Positions 36,240 to 49,671 are shown, counted from the stretch's first letter. The stretch is DNA of 64,000 nucleotides from Sycobia sp. Sy_11 (GCA_018907035.1 JACCIC010000121.1:1548501-1612500), one strand, 5' to 3'. The notes: a model not told the origin generated them from the letters alone. Made by a program: numbers and translations.

Positions 36240-37125
36240 CAGAAACAGAAATAACGTAACCAGAGCTTATAATAGTTCGATAAAAATCAGACTCGACTAA
36301 GATAGTCGAATGTATATTATGTTTACGTAGCTGCTCTTTGCCAACCGTAAAACTTTTCCATTACGACTGTTCAAAGAAAAAATGTCTCTTCTCTACGCTC
36401 TTTTGTCAATCAGGCATGCATAACTTTTAAAAGAGTTACGTTTCTTTAACGTGTGATTCAAACAATAACTGTGTCGCAATAATAAACCTTATTTAAATCT
36501 AATATTTTGAAAATGTGCCTTTACATAATTGACTCGTTTATATATATAGATCTCTAATGTGCATCAGATTAAAGTGGCTTTTTGTAATCCGAAGTCGGTC
36601 CTCAGAGGAGTTTTTAAAATTTAGTTCGTTCAAACCGTAAATTAAATACTAAATTATTATACCTTTCACATCAAAATAACAGAAATGAAAAATGCTTAAA
36701 TAATTAAAGTGGCGTGTATAAAAAAAAACTGGTATGAATAGAAAAAATGTTCCCGGTGACGATTTTTTTACACATCCTTGATACTTTAAAACTGGCAACT
36801 TTATTATTGGCAAACTACTCTATTATCTGGGGATTGATTAGTGTGCATAATCTAAGAAGCAAAAAAATCGGGTTAAGTGCAGAAATATCAATGTTTCAAG
36901 CATTGAATTTTTATATACTTGTAATTCTTTAATTGACAGTATGTACAGAGACGTTTGTACCGATTATTTCCAAATCTTAACAAATGAATTATGAAAGTTT
37001 TAAGTGCATATAATGACATGCATCTAAAAAGAATTTTAAAAATTGCTTCTTGAAAAGATATTTTTTTAGTTCAAGAGTTCTAATTTTGCTAGCACTTCCT
37101 TATGTCGTATCAAAAATTTTGTCGT
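36240..37125. other. AT-rich non-coding stretch
   Basis: No repeat family or gene was recognised. The open frame at 36747-36932 is hydrophobic but unlike any protein I know. Confidence 0.5.
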
Positions 37126-37129
37126 AAAG

Positions 37130-37285
37130 AAAATGGTGTTCATAATTTTCTGATTATTTACTGAACCGATTGCTCTGAAATTTGAAATATATATTCTATA
37201 TCATCTTCAGAATGACTGAAGTATACCATGGTAAAATAGGAAGTTACTTTGCCAGCAAATCCAAAACTGTGTATATGTGTATGTG

Positions 37286-37335
<50 letters not shown>

Positions 37336-37574
37336 CGCTTCTGTATAAGAAGATGATATCTGAGGTATGTCCAGGTGTTTCCGAGCGACTTCTACGGTGT
37401 TTGAAGCGGATGCGGAGATAGCACCTTTATGTACAGAAACGACGATAGGTTAAATTATCTACAGAAATTTAAATTTATACATAGAGTACTTTTTACACAG
37501 ATATGATTGAACTGTTTAATACATCGGTCATATTGTTATCTCGGGCGAAGCCAAGATGGAGGATGCTAGTATTA
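37130..37574 (+). mobile_element. Possible Helitron-like 3' end relic
   Basis: The segment ends with a short GC hairpin (GGGC-GAA-GCC) close to a terminal GCTAG followed by T, at about 37542-37573. That matches the usual Helitron end of a hairpin before CTAG/CTRR. The upstream phrase ACTGAACCGATTGCTCTGAA resembles wording I associate with insect non-autonomous elements. A TA tract (37288-37332) lies inside. No Rep/helicase coding was seen and the 5' end is not identified. Confidence 0.3.
37288..37332. repeat. (TA)n microsatellite
   Basis: This is a 45-base alternating tract. Confidence 0.97.
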
Positions 37575-37579
37575 TATAT

Positions 37580-40100
37580 TTACAAAATGATGTTCCATAT
37601 GTATCTGATTACATAATATGCGAAAATATAGCTAACTATTATTTAAACAAGCATTGATTTCCAAGCGTCATCTTATTTTCATAAACAATTCCTGTGAAAT
37701 AGGAATGAATTAGTTTAAAAAAAATGAGATGAGTATGTTTTGCAATGGTCTAGATTTCCTTTTTCAATTACAAAACGTTAGATTTTTGCGGAGAAAGATT
37801 TATTTAAAAAACTGATATTATTCTGCTGTAAATGACAGAGTAATTCTGATGCCAGGATTAAAAATAAAAAATAAAATGCTATAGCTTTTGATCTGCATAA
37901 TTTTTTAGTATTTTATGATTAAACGGTACAGTACATAATGTTATGTCCAATTTTTTGGCGTCCAGTTAGAGATCGATTAAGATAAGATATGAAATTTTAT
38001 ATAATGTTATTTATATTGTATGCCCAGAACTTTTCCGGATACACAAATGGTTACAAATATACTATAATCACTATACAAGTTAAGCATATATAGGTCGTAC
38101 ATAATTAGATTCGTAGACATGATAGATGTTCCATCAGACAGTGCCTTTATCTAAACAATATAACGGTACAGTCTTTGGTGGTTTCACGTGTAGTATGGAA
38201 AATACTATATAATGCAGTTCCCACGTGCTTCGATGCAACTTGGAATATGTTTCGAGAATTATGATGCGCATAAAGTTTGATTTATAATGTACACATATAT
38301 ATTTAACCTCATCCCATGTAATGCAATAGTGAACTGCGTGATTTTGAATCACATTCTGGTATAATAATACTCATTTACTTTCGCGATTCAATGCAAAGTT
38401 TTAAATACCTTTTGTTTTTAAATATTAATCCTCGATTTAACAAAGAACAGATGATAATAAAGGAATTAAATTTTAATGCGAAAATGTTATTTTGAAAATA
38501 AGATATGCTCTAAATTAGTCACTATGGGTCTTATAACAACTCATTATATTCGAATATGTTAGTCCGAGAATTTGATTGGAAATCTTACTTTATGCTTCAT
38601 CACAATCAAAGACTGCTGTTTCAATTACGTCTGTTTAATTTTAAGATACGACTTTTTTTATAAGACAATGAAGTAACTTTTAAGACATTCTTTCGATAAA
38701 TGAAATTTTTACAAATATCTTTATTCATACACTCATAATCATACATACGTGAAATTTCATAAGAATTTTAGATAAGCCCGTAGTAGTGCTGTTATAATTC
38801 CGTGCAATTTTTACACAACGATCGAAATGAAAAACAAAAAATATATAATATATTGAGGCATATAAGCTGTTATTTCAACGCTAAGAAAGACGCGTGCGTT
38901 TCTGATTAAAAGACATCCTTCGTCGGAATTAAATTTAAAACTTTGACATTGTGATTGAAAAATTAACGGTTTGCTTAAATAGGAATATTTAATATGCCTG
39001 AAATGTTATGATAAATTACAAAAAAAGATTAGTTGTATGTATACCTAATCTGTTTCTAATAATCTATTATTATGTTTTTTTTTTTTATAAAACTGTAAGG
39101 TATTTATTTGTATTTGCGTCGAGTACAGAAACACAACGTTAAAATTTTTTTCTAATTCAAATTCGACACAATTGGCTTCATATTTATTGCACGCTGTCTT
39201 ACTTTCTCAAGTGTTTAGGAGCCCCACGTCTGTTCCTACGCGTCTCCTACTACTTAGGCTCTTTTTTTATTTGCACATCTATATGCCGTGCATATTAAAC
39301 TACGGTGGCCCTTCGTAGCATCCGAAGTGACTAATAGTTCCTTCGTATAGCGATTTGAAGATTTTTAATTAACCCGTGCGTGTTTTGAGATTTTGTCCGT
39401 TGGTATATTGTGATACGTGTAAGACTATTCATTATTAACATTTTGTACTGTTCTAACTCGAAACAAACTTATTTTGCTCTTATATAAATGGAGTTTTATG
39501 TTAAAAAAAAAAAAAACTAGTTTCTTATAGAATTCTCGACGGAGATTACATTACTTTTGAAAAAAGACTTTTTATCTATCAAACTGAAGATGAAATTAAC
39601 AGCAAAATTTTTAACTCCTAATCCGACGCGCACGCATGCATCTCGCATATGGCAGTGTCGTGCTCGGAATCTCCGCTGAATTGAGAGGGCTTGATCCCCC
39701 TCTCTCTTTCTATCTCTCTCTTCTTCTTCTTCTTCTACTCTCGCACACCGTAGCCAGTTTCGAAACAATGGAATACACTGTTGTCGCATTACAAGCGTCG
39801 GACTCGTGCACGAAGAGATAGTTAATAAGAGCACCGAGAAAAAAAGTTTGTTTATATCGTACGAACTAGCTGATTAAATATTTTCAACTTCTAGCAATGT
39901 ATGGGAAAACTATGATGTCTAGTTGCACGGGTTATCGGATAAAATCAGCCGAAGTCGTAAGACCCATTCGAGGGATCCCCTTGACGATAGTATAAGTCGG
40001 GCTGAAACTGTTTCCGATAGAAAAAAAATTTATAATATTAAGATTATAATAACATAATCACGGAAGAGAGCGCTGGAGAGATAATAAATGAAGCGATAGG
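37580..40100. other. AT-rich non-coding stretch
   Basis: Long AT-rich sequence holds a short TTC/CT repeat near 39697-39736. Open frames at 38134-38352 and 39517-39834 have no recognised protein. A stretch near 39256-39266 shares CTACTTAGGCT with an insect microRNA, but the seed does not match. Confidence 0.5.
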
Positions 40101-40149
40101 CCTACACTACGAAACTCTATTTGGGTAAAAACCATCGCGCGCGCTATAT

Positions 40150-40830
40150 TTGCTTTTCTCATGGCTATCTAACGAAAAATTTCACCACGCGCCCAGACAC
40201 CGCAGCCATGGGAGCGCGCGAGAAGGGAGAACGCGCCCGTGTACCCAGTACAGCCACGAGGAGACGCTCGGCGCAAAATCCCATTAAACTCTTGTCCCAA
40301 ATCCGCATACTAGGCATTATATAGGATTTTCGGTCCGGGCCTGGAGAAAGGGGTGGGATGCGCGTCCGCGGCGCCGCGAAACGAACTCGGTCGGTCGGCG
40401 CGCGGTGCAGCGGCAACGGGGCATCGTCGTCGGGCCGCCGCTCGACCGACAATTTCGCCGCCTCTCTGGAAAATTGGAATAGGGCCAGCAGCTCGCTCGC
40501 GGGTGCCTCCTATATTTATACTCACTCGGCGACGCGAGTTTCTCTCGCTCGGCGCTGGCAGAGAGGGTGCAGGGTGGGCGGCTACGGGGGAGGGAGCGCG
40601 CAGTGGTACGCGCGGGGGGTCGATATCGAAGCCGACGGATTTGTCGCCCGAGCCCTTTCTCTCTCTCTCTCACTCACCACGTATTCTATATATATAGATA
40701 TTTATACGTTGGCGATAAAACCTCTCCCTTTTTCCTAGTTCTTGCCCTCTCGATACGTGCCCGCGGGCAGAAGAGCCACGGTAGAGTCGCGCCTGCGCGC
40801 AACGTGCACTATATATACAGCTCCGCTTTA
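40150..40830. other. GC-rich, CpG-rich island
   Basis: This is a very CpG-dense block with frames open in five phases at once (for example 40317-40673 minus and 40353-40697 plus). That is a signature of composition rather than coding. A short CT tract lies at about 40658-40672. Confidence 0.55.
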
Positions 40831-40849
40831 GTATCGACGAAGTATTAAT

Positions 40850-42015
40850 GTCTCATTTGTCAAAAAAAAAAAAATCTTCACTATGCGTTAACGCTAGAAA
40901 AGGATACTTTGTAAATACCTTATAAATAACCTTAAATAAACAAAGTAGACCGTGTTCCTGATTATGATTTATGCTTATTGGAATCCATATTTATACTTTA
41001 TTAACACTGTCGATGATATATATTATATTGTAATAATATTATATTTATGATAAAAAACTGATGTTTCTTAGTACATGATTGCAAAAAAATCTCAAAATCT
41101 AAGTCGCCGATTAAAGGCCGATATTTTGACAGAATCTATAGCTTTATGCACAGTAACTCTAGTTCATTTTAAAATACACGATAAAATGCAAAAAAAGTTG
41201 TGTGAATCGAAACAAATGCCACTAGGTGGCGACTCTTAGAATTTGATGCTCAGTTAGTATATATAAAACATTTAATATGAAGATATAAATAACAATATCG
41301 GATCTCTAGTTCCCTAAGACATTTCAAAAAAATTTATTTTTGCTCCATCCTTTTTGGTAAATTTGGAATAAATATTTCTTTTTTTTTTGTTAATTCGAAA
41401 ATGTATTAATTTGTACCAAATTTCGAAACAAATTTATCATTAAAAAAAATTTATCTCGCGATCTATCAGATACATGATGAAACTATTTGCTGATATTTAA
41501 TGCATGCAATGAATAGAATAAGTTTTTTACTACAATGCTTAATATGTCACGGGATCAAACATTTAAATACACATAGTAATTAATTTGCGATCAGCTGTTT
41601 TTCACATGACTATCGTTCATATGTGAGACTTTCAACGAATGTTAGGTCAAACAAATCAGTTTATTTTATTAACATAACATTTAATATAAAATTTCCTACG
41701 CTCTCATGTATTATAAATTTATGAGATAGACGAATCATGTGCTGAATTCATGCAATGAAAAATAAATAATAAATCCAGTCAGAAGTTTAAATATAATTAT
41801 ATTTATGAAAAGTTATCGCATACAGTATGTCCATGCTATAATAAATTATGTATGGAGATATGAAAAGGATTAAATATTTGATAATTGTATTAATAGCGAA
41901 AGAAATAATAATACCATTAATACAAATTTTTAAAAATAAAAGAAATGTATGTCTCATTAAAGAAAAAACACAGGGAATTAATTTTTTCGTATATTTATTA
42001 CATATATTTCAAGTT
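40850..42015. other. AT-rich non-coding stretch
   Basis: AT-rich sequence containing a CTCF-like motif at 41219-41233. No gene was recognised. Confidence 0.5.
41219..41233 (+). promoter_or_regulatory. CTCF-like insulator motif
   Basis: CCACTAGGTGGCGAC matches the CTCF core CCASYAGRKGGCRS at nearly every position, with A for S near the end. CTCF and its motif are conserved in insects. The site stands alone in AT-rich DNA. Binding is not shown, since a single motif can occur by chance. Confidence 0.35.
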
Positions 42016-42022
42016 GAAGTGA

Positions 42023-42106
42023 ATGGCTAAGCGATTACCGCAAGACTGCACTTGTAAGCCAACGAAGATTTTGTACTGTAGCAGTGGGTATAGATTACTT
42101 GGTATC
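42023..42106 (+). CDS. Candidate first coding exon, unknown protein
   Basis: An ATG in a reasonable context (AAGTGAATGG) opens 28 codons reading MAKRLPQDCTCKPTKILYCS and ending RLLGI. GTAAGT, a perfect donor match, follows. Without splicing the frame continues ten codons to a TAA at 42137-42139. I recognise no family, and the next exon was not found. Confidence 0.2.
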
Positions 42107-42139
42107 GTAAGTGAATTTAGAGAACGTTTATTTAATTAA

Positions 42140-44050
42140 ACGGCTTTTTCAATCAAAGTGAGAGCGCCTTCAAATAGAAGCCTCGAACAACTAAAAATTG
42201 AAAAGTATCTACAATGTATATCGTACGAAAGACGTCTTGAAACGCCATCGATTGTTGTCGAAGCACAATTTATTTGGATAAAATAAAACTAAAAAGCTCT
42301 GCAGGCAGTGTGATAGAAAATGCTTGGATTTGTTTGACACGAATCGTGATTGTATAAGAAAATGTGAAGAAAGTTTATTAATGATGAAAGGATGAGAGAC
42401 ACAACGTTATACTGTCAGCGCGACACGCATTTGTAATCATATTCGATTCTATACAGCTCAAATATTTGTACAAAAATGCAACGATCGGACAAGGTACAAT
42501 TCAGAGCAGCCTGAATAGTGAGAGAGAGGGGTGGGGGGGCTTACTAAAATCTTTATCGATGACGTGTACGCGGACGTTTCTGCGGATCTTTTGCGGGCGT
42601 TCGAGGCCACATTTAATTATAAGATCACTTAGCCAGCAAAAAAATTACCTATACATATAAAAAGGCATAAACTCTCGCGCTTGAGATCACGTACACATGC
42701 TTTACAAAGTTTATTAACAATTACGCCACGCTCGTAAGACATATTTACTTCCTATTATTACTTTTTTTTTAAAGAATAAATTTTTTCCCGGAATTTTCCG
42801 GCAACGCTTATGATGATTTTTTATTTGACCATATTGTTACAATTATACGCTTAAACGGGCCCAGGAAACTATTGTGAAAAACAATTTTGAAATGACATCT
42901 GGTGCCACGAGCGGCTATTACCATATTTCTATAAAAGCTCTCTGGTTTTCTACCCCTAAAAACAAATCTCCGAATTTTCTATAAAGGAATAACGATTCCG
43001 ACCGCACGCGACATTGACGCGCAATTTTACGTTGAATAAATCTATAACGCGCGCAGGAGATACGCGAGAAAAAAGAAGTTCAGGCGCGCAGAAGTTATTG
43101 CGCCTACATACATTATGGTTTCTTTTATCCGCGCCCTTTTAGCCCGTGATCGTAAAATTGTTACGACTTCGGAAGTAACGCGAGGCATTAAAAAGAAGGG
43201 ATACTTACGTAGGAGGAAAAAACGCAGATCCGAATTGCTCATCGAATGCCGCTGATGGGCGCGACGCGGGAGTGGAACAAAGGATAGAGAATGCGCGCCT
43301 AAAAAATTAGTTAAAGCCCGATCGCTCGCGGAACCACGGGAATTTCTATATTTTTATATGGTAAATACTTTGGCACCAGCGTCTGCGTCGTTAATTAAAC
43401 GATTACCGGTCGTTATAAATCGCGCCTTAATTCGAGATTTTATAAGGCTGTAGGTATAAAATCATCGGGGATTTTGTGCGCTCGATTTCAAAATAGAATA
43501 CATAAACAAATGTTATTTATACTTTTAAATACGTTAAATGTGTTTTAATATAAAAAAGAAAAATTAAATAAGACCTGTTATCTTCTATGTATATTCTTTT
43601 CATAACTGTTGAGCGGTTGCTGTAAAATTGTCAAAGAACTTACCGTGTGGTTATTCTTATTTTCTCTTTCGTTATTATTAGTGTTATTTTTTTTTGTTCT
43701 GCTTTTCCCAATTCCTATATCCTTATTTGCTTACATCTTTTGTCTATTTGTTTACAAATACTTTTTAGCATTGAACAACTTTCTCGTTCTATATTTTTTA
43801 TTCCCTTCTAGTAATATATCTTATCAGTATGGCTGACTTCTAACTATGTCTATTGATATCTATTAATTTTTCGACAACATTTTAAAATGTTGCTTGGATA
43901 AAAATGATATCTTTGAGATTAATGGATTTAAAGGCTATGTAAACCTACTAATACATGCGTTACTGTAACGTAATGTAAACGTTAGAAACTGATGTTTATA
44001 AATATATACATGGGACACATAGATTGAGATTAAAATTATAATTCAAAAAA
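42140..44050. other. Non-coding stretch
   Basis: AT-rich sequence surrounds a moderately GC-richer part at about 43010-43450. A G-rich run lies near 42533-42539. The hydrophobic frame at 43609-43836 starts without ATG and looks like T-rich sequence. Confidence 0.5.
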
Positions 44051-44159
44051 ATCTATGCTCTTTTTTCTGCGCCGCAGCGGGCGCTTCTTGGTTCTCTATG
44101 GAATTGTAAACGCAACAGCCCAACTAGAGCGCCATCCAGCGTCAAAAAGCCTATATTAT

Positions 44160-44317
44160 TATAAAACGACGCATGCGGCTTAGACCGCGCGAGGACAGGA
44201 CAAATGCGCGAGCCCACGCACGCACGCACGTATAGACAGGCACATGGACACGAATACGCGCGCATGCTAGCGCATAGGAGGGCTGAAGAGAAATATGCGC
44301 TCTCGCCTATTTATATG

Positions 44318-44351
<34 letters not shown>

Positions 44352-44355
44352 TGTA

Positions 44356-44423
<68 letters not shown>

Positions 44424-44640
44424 CCGAGAGGCGAGCGAAAATATAAAGCCGGACTAGAGAGACAGGCCGGGGCGTAAAAAAAATCTCGATCTAGCCGAAA
44501 ATTGTTTCGGAATAAAAGCGTGAGCGGCGCGGGCGCGCGCACGGCCGTGACCTTGGAGAGGGTGGAAGGGGGAGCTCTCGTCGGCAAAACTTCGCTCGCG
44601 CCAGCCTTCCCCTCTCTTCTTCTTCGCATGGCTCTCTTCC
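44160..44640. other. GC-rich island with TATG and TA tracts
   Basis: CpG-rich sequence flanks a (GTAT)n tract (44319-44355) and a long TA tract (44358-44421). No coding signal was recognised. Confidence 0.5.
44319..44421. repeat. Compound (GTAT)n-(AT)n microsatellite
   Basis: About nine GTAT units are followed almost directly by 64 bases of alternating A/T. Confidence 0.97.
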
Positions 44641-45125
44641 TCATAGCCTTTTTTTTAGACCATCTCGCAGTTCTTCTTTCCCTCTTTACTATGTATAGCT
44701 GATGCGCTCTGATTTTTTCCACGTATATGCGGCGCTCTACTCTCGTCTTTCGCTGCGCAGTTACACGAGCGCTCAAGGTGTCGAACTATGCAAGTTTTCG
44801 TTTCGATGTAGCTTCGGTATATTAGAAAAAATTTACTGATTTGCCCGCGTAGGCGACGCTCAAATCGACCGCGTACGGTACCTATAGTATTTGTTTGCGC
44901 GGGTTCTGTTCCAATTTTTAGAAGCAACATCGCTTAAATATATACTGGCAGACTTTATTCGATGCGAATCTAAACGACTCGAATACTTGTCCACTGGCTA
45001 GCTTCGTCCGCAATCCGCAATATGCGCGCTTCTTTGATATTTCTGTTTCACCCGCCCCCCTTCCTTATTCAATTTATCCATAATGTATTCGTTGTCCGCG
45101 CGCAGTTAATCGCCGATGTACATTT

Positions 45126-45129
<4 letters not shown>

Positions 45130-45186
<57 letters not shown>
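45130..45186. repeat. (CT)n microsatellite
   Basis: This is an alternating C/T tract of nearly 60 bases. Ser-Leu and Glu-Arg frames across it are repeat translations. Confidence 0.97.
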
Positions 45187-45190
<4 letters not shown>

Positions 45191-45477
45191 ACTCTCTCCC
45201 CCAGTCCGTCCATCTTCTCCCTTGCGCTTCCTGCTTTCCGTGTGTATATTATTGGTGCTCTCTTCTTCCTCCACGCTCTTCCCTGCCTTCGCGTAATTCT
45301 CTTCGCCAACACGCCTTGTGCATTTATATACACGGAAAAATATACCTGGATGGACAAGTGTGTGCTCGCTGTATCTGATGCCTGACATCGCATCTGGCGC
45401 CCGCCGTACTGCCTTTCTCGTGTGCTTTCAACCCCCCCCCCCTCATTCCGCCCTTTTTCCATTATAAATGTAGGTAC

Positions 45478-45479
<2 letters not shown>

Positions 45480-45530
<51 letters not shown>
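45480..45530. repeat. (TA)n microsatellite
   Basis: This is a 51-base alternating tract. Confidence 0.97.
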
Positions 45531-45531
<1 letters not shown>

Positions 45532-45659
45532 CGCGCGGAGAAAAAAAAGTTTTTTTATTCTTCACGTGGGAGCCTCGAACCTGACGTTTATGCGACGAAT
45601 TCGAAGGGACAATCCGACAGCCGATGGGACTTTGATTGTTACGCGTCTGAGAATCTAAT

Positions 45660-46990
45660 ATAATCAATCGCCTTCGTACGGGGGGAAACTTTTGGTCTTG
45701 TATTATAGATTTTTTACCGATTTCTCTCTCGAAGCAATTTTGGGGACGAAATTTATAGTCCTCTGTTTGGAATAAAATTTTGAATTTGATATTGAATTTT
45801 ATCTTTAAGTCACGACTATTTTTTACACATTTATTTTTAACATTTTTGTTAAAAAAGTAGAAAACGAAATTAAACGGCAAGTGTGCTTATCCCTGAAATT
45901 AGTTCAATTGCACTATAATTTACAATGTGCACGGAAAGAGATTCTGAACTTCATACGAAATGAATAAGATTTTTCATATATAGCATACATTATTTAAATG
46001 TAAAAGATGCTTTGATTGAACCCACATTGATATATTGCCAAGTGATGATTTTTTGATACTCTCTATATAAAACATAATCAGTATAGATCTATATTATATA
46101 AGACACCTCGACAAATAGTCACTATTTTAAATATAGTTAATCACATATCACTAAAACTCTATCGACGGTTATTAATGAGATTAATAATTTTGAAAATGCA
46201 CTGGCTCGTTAGCAGAACACTACCCATTACTATCAGTGAATTTAAAGGATTTTCTGTGTGCTTAAAAAGAAGCTGAGGCCACTTCTTTGTAATTCATGGG
46301 TTTTAAAAGACTTAACTCTTTACCAGTGAAATTAAAATCTAAGTAAATCCTCAAAAATTTCATTGGTTTATTTCTAAAGAATTTACATATATATAATATA
46401 ATATAATATACGCGTGATATACACTATATATTTTTTCTAAAATCAGGTCACTGCTGAAATGGAGTTCTAAATAATCAGTATATATTAAAAAAGAAAATAT
46501 TTACTGCTATGTACGGAATGCAGTCAATTGGGCTATGAAAATTAATAACTAATTGCTCATTTACTTTAGTGACCGATGAACTTTTTTTCTACGACTCGAT
46601 GTTTGTTCGTTAAAATTTAGAAAGTTTTAAGAAAATTAAGTTATTGCCGTTTCAAAAGTAACATTTCTAGGCATTTTTTACTTTATCAACGAGAATTCAT
46701 TCAATATACTTTAACGATACTTTCCATTTGTTTACATTCTACAGATTCGCGATTTAGGATTGGCTGCATAGAGGGTATGAATCTAAATTCGCGTAAAACT
46801 CGAGCTGAAGGATGCTTATGACTAATTTTCTCGTAATGAATGTGTTTACGTAATCGAGAAGCAAACAATAATATTTTCGAGTGAATCTCGAGTGCCATTG
46901 AGCGATCAAATTTTGCCCCTGCCCCTTCAAAAAAAGAGCGTTTCGCAAATTGTCCCAAGCCCTTACTCAAGGTTTCTGCGCAACCGGGAC
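45660..46990. other. AT-rich non-coding stretch
   Basis: No repeat family or gene was recognised. The overlapping minus-strand frames at 46701-46970 and 46754-46948 cover the same bases in different phases. Confidence 0.5.
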
Positions 46991-47039
46991 TGTTGCTCTC
47001 CCGTTCACTCGTTCCTTCCTTTTTTCTCCACTCTTCCTC

Positions 47040-47080
47040 TCCCCCCCCCCCTCTCTCTCTCTCTCTCTACATCTATACGC
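47040..47080. repeat. Poly-C run and (CT)n tract
   Basis: A run of C residues is followed by alternating C/T to about 47078. Confidence 0.92.
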
Positions 47081-47209
47081 ATATTCCCTATATTATAAAG
47101 AACAAGAGGGTGAAGGAGAGGACGAGAGAAGGAAGAAGAGAGATGAAAAGAGTTGAGGATCAAGAAAGGAAGAGGTGTATACGCATATAATATATTGTAA
47201 AATAAGAGG

Positions 47210-48140
47210 GAAACAGCAACGGCAGCGGCAGCGGCAGCAGCAGTGCATTGCTAGGCACAAACAGCACGAGCCCATATTCGGGGAAGGAGGGAGGGAGCTG
47301 GCAGGTCCGCGCTTTTGGGGAGCCTGGCCGCAGTGTGCGGTCGCGTGCGTGCGCGCACGTATACGGTCGCGCACGCGTGATAGTGCGTGCGATGAAAGAG
47401 AGAAAGAGACCGGGCGGCGGGGAGGGGGTAGGTAAGGAAAGAGACGCAACTATAGCTACGGAGGATGATGCAGACGGATCGCGAAGGAGAGATGGGCGGG
47501 GGAGGGGGCAGGGGCCCAGGAGGAAGAGAAGGAGGAGGCGGCGGCAGCGACGCAGGAACGGATATACGAAACGTACGCTCGACTGCAGAGCGAGAGAGAG
47601 AGAGAGAGAGAGACAGCCGCCTCCGTTGGCCCGCCTGCTGTTGACCCTGAGAAATCCTCTCGCTCGATTCATATATACATATAATGTATATATACTACAT
47701 TATACACGCTCGGGGCATAATATATAATATCCCGAGCCGCGAGAGCGCGCGGGGACCTCTTCTATGATATAACATAACGCGGGGCCGTCTATAATGCCAG
47801 TCGTGGCGAACGGGCGAAAGTTGCGTGGCGCGCGGCCACGCGGACATTGTACCTTACTTGCGCGCGCGCGCGTGTGTGTGCGATATATATGTATATACGC
47901 ACCCGCCCCGGGGCCCAGTTCTCTTCTTCCTCGCGCGAGCGCAAGCGTATTATATGCCGCGCTGGAAATAAAGATTCTTTTTCAACGCCGCGCCGTGCAG
48001 CTCGCGGCTGGGGGAGGAGCGGGCCGAACGTGAATCTTTCTCTCTTTCTCTCTTTCTCTCTTTCTCTCCCTCGCCCCTCCTCGCGCTCTTTCATATTCTC
48101 ACTCTCGCCGTATGTACACATACGCGCGTATACCCACGTA
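47210..48140. other. Large GC-rich, CpG-rich island
   Basis: The block contains a GGCAGC repeat (about 47219-47241), a GA tract (47589-47612) and a CT tract (about 48036-48069). It also has alternating CG/TG (about 47860-47880). Overlapping long frames on both strands (159, 170 and 164 codons) are Arg- or Leu-rich with no domain. Confidence 0.55.
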
Positions 48141-48239
48141 CCCACACGGACGCTCTCTCGTTTTCGTTCTTCATGCGTGTGTGTGTTGTCTACGTGTTTG
48201 TGCGCGCGCGTGTGTGCAGCCTGCTATACGGGCACTCTG

Positions 48240-48266
48240 TCATATACATATACATATACATATACA

Positions 48267-48303
<37 letters not shown>
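48240..48303. repeat. (ATACAT)n then (TA)n
   Basis: Four to five CATATA hexamers run into about 35 bases of TA. Confidence 0.95.
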
Positions 48304-48307
<4 letters not shown>

Positions 48308-48369
48308 CGATGCCGATGGCCTACATTTTTTCATTTACTAAGCGTATATACAGTTATGTTATGTAAATT

Positions 48370-49660
48370 TCTCCCGTAGTTTTCAGTGCGACCAAATATA
48401 TATAATATACACGTCGATTCCGATCTGCCACGATGCCATACGACTGACGACTCTCACTGCGGATGGTTATCTTTTAAGGGATTAAATATAATATTTAATT
48501 ATATACGAGTAAAATATATGCAGCAAGATCGAAGCCTTTTTTCGAATGCTTATTGGAAGCATAGTCTTTTGTGTTTTTTTTTTTTTTTATAGTTGATCAT
48601 GTAGTCAAATTTTTCCTTTGTGTGTTAGAAAAAAAAATTTTAGAACGAAGCTTAAGTCAACGTATAAGAATACGCTGATATTAATTATTGCTAAGTTGTA
48701 TATAGAGATTAAAATATTCGGGTGAAGATTATATTTAAAAAATCTTAACAGAAGTGACCGTTCTTCTGATTCACGAAAAAAATCAAGCTGAATTTTATAT
48801 ATAGGTAACGGTAAAAAAATTTGAACGTTACGGATTCTTAATGACTTTTAAATTAAACTGTTTAAACATCTATTATTAACCAAAAGAATATTCCTTAAAA
48901 ATTATTCTTAGAAAATATAATTAAAGCTCACAATAATAAAAAAAACTATGGGATGAACAGGTAGTTGTAGCATGTAGAATGTAGTCTTGAAATCGCTTTA
49001 TCTTAACAGGTCAAGTTTTTCAAACATCATAAACTAAATCCGCCAAAAATACAATTTTGAGGTTATGTAGTATTCGGAAAAAAAATACATTTTAAAAAAA
49101 TTACTTTTATCTAATAACTTAACAAGAGGAGATGTTTAAGCAACCTCTAGAGTAATATTTGCATAGGCTGTTAATATATTTTACGAAAAATGTTTTTACG
49201 ATGCTTTATGCAATCTCAGAAGCAGCTCCAAAACGCATTTTTTTCACATTTAGATTATACAGCTTCTCGAAGAAAAACTTGAAGTAATAGATTGTTTCTG
49301 GGAGGAGATTTCTACTCAGACACATCAAAATCCTTCGGAAAATTACATGTAATACGGTTTCAGGCTGTAATTTTTGCTCGCATATTATGTTACTTAAAAT
49401 CACATATTGTAAACTCTAAAAGCAAGACAACAGCTGCATTCACTGAAATCTTCGATAGTGAGAAATATCAGACGATTGCTGTAGTGAAAAAAGACAACAG
49501 ATTTGTCGTCGCTGATAATCACTATTTCTTCTAGAGCAAATTTAAATTTTACTTAAAATTTACATAATTATAATGTTATAGCTTTATATAGCTTGTCTCA
49601 ATAATAGAGATAATAAAATGTCAAAAATGAATGTAATTATTAAAGTATGTGTTATACAAA
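48370..49660. other. AT-rich non-coding stretch
   Basis: The plus frame at 49292-49534 ends TIAVVKKDNRFVVADNHYFF and looks somewhat protein-like. It does not begin with ATG and no family was recognised. Nothing else was identified. Confidence 0.4.
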
Positions 49661-49671
49661 TCTGTAATATC

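Noticed and set aside
39245..39275. miR-282-like string (CTACTTAGGCT)
   Set aside because: The 5' seed region differs and no suitable hairpin surrounds it.
47160..48341. Several overlapping frames of 159-170 codons on both strands
   Set aside because: Simultaneous openness in opposite strands of a GC-rich island is a composition effect.
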